Below are positions 6,666-8,898 of a DNA stretch of 8,898 nt, piece after piece (the first letter of the stretch is position 1; every line of letters starts with the position of its first letter). The stretch covers positions 1-8,898 of the forward strand of contig JABHEX010000243.1 in NCBI GenBank assembly GCA_018676385.1. The letters run 5' to 3'. A program made the translations under genes and the position numbers. A model generated the notes under the pieces. That model had not been told where the DNA came from, searched no databases, and was given only the letters and a program-made list of their open reading frames with translations. This DNA comes from Akkermansiaceae bacterium. GTDB taxonomy: Bacteria; Verrucomicrobiota; Verrucomicrobiia; Verrucomicrobiales; Akkermansiaceae.

Positions 6666-7337
6666 ATGAATTCGCCTGTCATTTCCAAACCCCATGTCGC
6701 CAGCCATTTAAGTGCATTGGATGCATCTGAGAAGCTGCGGTATCGGCATGTATTAGCGAAATACGAGCGTCGAAAATTCATCGGTGTCACAGGTGCGGCA
6801 GCAGCAGCCCTAATGATTGGGGCGAGTAATTCTGATGCGGCATGGTTTGGCTATTCGACTAAACCTGTAGCAGGGATTCCGAGTTCATGGGTTAGCATCA
6901 AGGGAATGGATGTCTATCGCTATGCCAACTACGTTAAATCGCTGCGGTTACGCAACATTACCCCGAGGATGGTGCTTGCCCCGCATTTCAAGACGCGTGG
7001 ATGTATCGCCAACACACTGCCACCCCGTAAGCTTTGGAAAAAAATAGGTCCTACACTAAAAATTATCGATCGTATGGTAGGCGAAATGGGTCTACCAGTT
7101 CAGCACATAGTCTCTGCCTATCGGAGCCCACGCTACAACTACGCAGTTCGTGGTAAATCACGTTCGCTACACAAGGAAAACCGAGCCCTTGACGTTGTTT
7201 TTCGTGGAGCCTCTGCATCACACGTGGCTCGTGTGGCCAGACATTTGCGTGACAGCAAAAGGAAGTTCAAAGGTGGTATTGGGCAATATCGTGGATTTGT
7301 CCATATTGATACTCGAGGATATAATGCAGACTGGTAA
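6666..7337 (+). CDS. Tat-exported zinc peptidase, M15/DUF882 (MepK/YcbK-like), copy 2
   Basis: Paralogue of the preceding gene with the same predicted role in cutting periplasmic peptidoglycan. From ATG 6666 it has 223 residues. Its Tat signal is ERRKFIGVTGAAAAALMIG (Arg at 35-36), with a likely cut near SDA-AWF; both copies keep the pattern S(E/D)AA(F/W)FG. Shared blocks are RYA, LRNITPRMV, APHFK, LPP, SAYR.PRYN and AVRGK. The zinc-site residues are His169 and Asp176 (SLHKENRALD) and His213/Asp215 (VHIDTRG). Again Asn stands where E. coli MepK has Gly between His and Asp. An in-frame ATG at 6612 would add 18 mostly hydrophobic residues before the Tat n-region, which is unlikely. GTGAG at 6650-6654 is the nearest, weak, ribosome site. 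DNA identity to copy 1 looks clearly lower than protein identity, so the duplication is old. Confidence 0.86.
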   Translation: MNSPVISKPHVASHLSALDASEKLRYRHVLAKYERRKFIGVTGAAAAALMIGASNSDAAWFGYSTKPVAGIPSSWVSIKGMDVYRYANYVKSLRLRNITPRMVLAPHFKTRGCIANTLPPRKLWKKIGPTLKIIDRMVGEMGLPVQHIVSAYRSPRYNYAVRGKSRSLHKENRALDVVFRGASASHVARVARHLRDSKRKFKGGIGQYRGFVHIDTRGYNADW

Positions 7338-7488
7338 AATCTTTGGGCTACGCTTTGATACTTAGATGAGTAATTTTTTCGTGTTATTATATCGTTCAGA
7401 ATAGTGTTGTTGAACAAGACATTGCGCTAGTTTTCATAGTAAATTTTGTGCCTTGTGTATTCATTGTTGCGGGTTGAATCAATAATAA

Positions 7489-7517
7489 GTCACATAAAGC
7501 TGATCTTTGTTTATATT
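7489..7517 (+). promoter_or_regulatory. Candidate promoter for thiG
   Basis: GTCACA (7489-7494, four of six to TTGACA) and TATATT (7512-7517, five of six to TATAAT) are 17 bases apart in the AT-rich 274-base gap between the second peptidase gene and thiG. Nothing else convincing was seen in that gap. No thiS reading frame ending in Gly-Gly and no TPP-riboswitch core (CTGAGA) was found. Confidence 0.3.
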
Positions 7518-7611
7518 CAGTCTTTTCTGTTAATTTGCGTAAAACCTTTTGTAGAGAATTGAAAAACCTTGGCGCTTGCATGGTGCCATTACGAGGCTAG
7601 TCTCTGCCGCT

Positions 7612-8403
7612 GTGAACAACGAGCTACTGACTATTGCGGACTGCACCTTTTCCTCCCGTCTTATGGGAGGAACAGGCAAATTCTCATCGAATGCGCTGAT
7701 GCGTGACACTTTGGCGTCGTCGGGCACGGAAATTGTCACTGTAGCACTTCGTCGAGCCGATCTCAGCGGTGGTGACGACCCGCAGGCAGATATTCTAAAG
7801 TTTATCGATCCAGAAAAATACCTTCTTCTGCCTAATACTAGCGGGGCAATGGATGCTGATGAAGCGGTTCGTCTTGCGCGACTTGCCGAAGCAGCAGGAT
7901 TGCCAAAATGGATCAAACTGGAAATTCACCCTGATCCAACCTACCTACTGCCCGATCCGATTGAGACCCTCAGGGCAGCCGAAATCCTAGTAAAAGATGG
8001 TTTTACGGTGTTGCCCTACATCAATGCCGATCCTGTGTTGGCAAAACGTCTTCAAGATGTCGGCACCGCAGCCGTCATGCCTCTGGGGGCTCCTATTGGT
8101 TCTAACAAAGGTGTGGTCACTCGCGACCAAATCCGCATCATCATCGATCAGGCAACCGTGCCAGTAGTGGTCGATGCTGGCCTCGGAGCTCCAAGTCATG
8201 CCGCCGAGGCAATGGAACTGGGCGCCGATGCTGTTTTAGTCAACACCGCAATGGCGATTGCATCCGACCCCGTACGGATGGGTGAGGCATTTAAGCTTGC
8301 CGTTGAAGCTGGCCGGGCCGCCTACGAAATGGGCCTGCCTGAGGCAGAGGATCGTGCATCTGCCACAAGCCCGCTGACTGGGTTTCTTGATTCGCATCAA
8401 TAA
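7612..8403 (+). CDS. thiG: Thiazole synthase
   Basis: ThiG builds the thiazole phosphate ring of thiamine from deoxyxylulose phosphate, dehydroglycine and the thiocarboxylate of ThiS, in the cytoplasm. From GTG 7612 it has 263 residues and matches the E. coli-type protein along its length. It shows LTIADCTFSSRL near the N-terminus, GTGKF (20-24), EIVTVALRRADL, LPNTSGA (73-79), WIKLEIHPD (100-108), with Lys102 the expected Schiff-base lysine, and LLPDPIETL. Further on are VMPLGAPIGSNKG (155-167), VVVDAGLG (185-192), GADAVLVNTA and TSPLTGFL (252-259). There is no ATG start. GTG 7612 puts the conserved start right after a four-residue lead; TTG 7576 would add 12 residues. Neither has a clear ribosome site. 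No other thi gene is visible, so ThiS, ThiF and the dehydroglycine source must lie elsewhere. Confidence 0.95.
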   Translation: MNNELLTIADCTFSSRLMGGTGKFSSNALMRDTLASSGTEIVTVALRRADLSGGDDPQADILKFIDPEKYLLLPNTSGAMDADEAVRLARLAEAAGLPKWIKLEIHPDPTYLLPDPIETLRAAEILVKDGFTVLPYINADPVLAKRLQDVGTAAVMPLGAPIGSNKGVVTRDQIRIIIDQATVPVVVDAGLGAPSHAAEAMELGADAVLVNTAMAIASDPVRMGEAFKLAVEAGRAAYEMGLPEAEDRASATSPLTGFLDSHQ

Positions 8404-8898
8404 TCTGTGCCACGGCCGCCTTCTTCATCGGGTGTATCACTGTGAGGTAATATGTTTTCATCCTCGATGACCTTAAACCAGTATCCCAGGAAGAAGCGTT
8501 TTTCTTCGAGGTTCAGAAACTTATCAGACTTGCCGATGATGGGTCGCAGGGAGGTGGTCATTTGCAGGGTGACAGTAGCAAAGATGATGGCCCAAATGGC
8601 AAGGTGTCCGCCATGACCACCACCCATGCTGCGGCTCGCTCTGGAGATCACACGCAAGCCAAAGAGGAGGCACACCATCCAGATTGCCAGGCTCAGGAAA
8701 CCGAAGAATACGAGCGAATTGCTTGATGTGGAAAATAGCCATACGACCGGGGCAAAGCCGACCAATAGCAGCGAGGTGATCGCAAGAAAAGTAAGCATCA
8801 GCCCCGCCACGCTTGGGAACTTGGCATCCATGCCTCCTAAGGCACCAAAAATGTAGAGGCTGGGCAGGCAGATCAGACCGCTAAAAAATACACCGCCG
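8397..8898 (-). CDS. Multi-pass membrane protein of unknown function, C-terminal part
   Basis: The product is not recognised by name. The - strand frame ends with TGA at 8397-8399, overlapping the 3' end of thiG by 7 bases, and stays open to the window edge. An ATG at 8831 exists, but the frame continues upstream of it without a stop for 22 more codons. These code for a hydrophobic segment (LICLPSLYIFGALGG), so the gene probably begins outside the window. About four membrane helices are visible: that segment, LTFLAITSLLLVGFAPVVWLF, LVFFGFLSLAIWMVCLLFGL and LAIWAIIFATVTLQM. Then comes TSLRPIIGKSDKFL and a charged tail (EEKRFFLGYWF, then acidic DTPDEEGGRG). A GGHGGH turn lies between the third and fourth helix. 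The overall pattern (helical bundle plus a conserved TLRP-like motif) resembles uncharacterised inner-membrane proteins. Confidence 0.72.
   Translation of the reverse strand, partial: GGVFFSGLICLPSLYIFGALGGMDAKFPSVAGLMLTFLAITSLLLVGFAPVVWLFSTSSNSLVFFGFLSLAIWMVCLLFGLRVISRASRSMGGGHGGHLAIWAIIFATVTLQMTTSLRPIIGKSDKFLNLEEKRFFLGYWFKVIEDENILPHSDTPDEEGGRGTDY

Overview
The window reads as ordinary bacterial chromosome: eight genes on the + strand and one on the - strand. No tRNA, rRNA, CRISPR array, transposase or phage gene was seen. The mix of genes suggests a Gram-negative bacterium of the Verrucomicrobiota (Akkermansia/Rubritalea-like). This rests on a short HemA followed by HemC and a CobA-HemD fusion, a Bacteroidota/Verrucomicrobiota-like NA37 protein, and paired Tat-exported DUF882/M15 proteins. 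It is an inference from gene style, not from a search.

Positions 1-2763 are a tetrapyrrole operon: the 3' end of hemA (glutamyl-tRNA reductase), hemC (porphobilinogen deaminase) and a cobA-hemD fusion (uroporphyrinogen-III methyltransferase plus synthase). Each junction is a 4-base ATGA overlap, so translation is probably coupled. Together with a hemB located elsewhere, these enzymes lead from glutamyl-tRNA to uroporphyrinogen III and branch to precorrin-2 (siroheme/B12). The HemA ends where its C-terminal dimerisation domain would normally begin.

Positions 2827-5616 hold an AGCS-family sodium:amino-acid symporter and, 3 bases later, a 37-kDa nucleoid-associated (NA37/NdpA-like) protein. The symporter has a signal-peptide-like N-terminus. 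It also carries about 90 extra residues in the predicted extracytoplasmic loop before the last three helices, and these look like a bacterial SH3 fold. GC content rises abruptly at the junction into the NA37 gene.

Positions 5617-7337 contain two tandem paralogues of a Tat-exported, zinc-dependent M15/DUF882 (MepK/YcbK-like) peptidoglycan hydrolase, each with its own leader. The first leader has a consensus -35 box, a strong Shine-Dalgarno serving only an ATG-TAA start-stop, and a 9-bp perfect hairpin ending 8 bases before the chosen start codon.

Positions 7338-8403 contain a lone thiG (thiazole synthase) with no ATG start and no visible thiS or TPP riboswitch. It converges on, and overlaps by 7 bases, the 3' end of a multi-pass membrane protein on the - strand that runs off the right edge.

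No clearly new multi-gene system is visible. The best leads are the truncated GluTR, the SH3-like insert in the symporter, and the leader of the first M15 gene.
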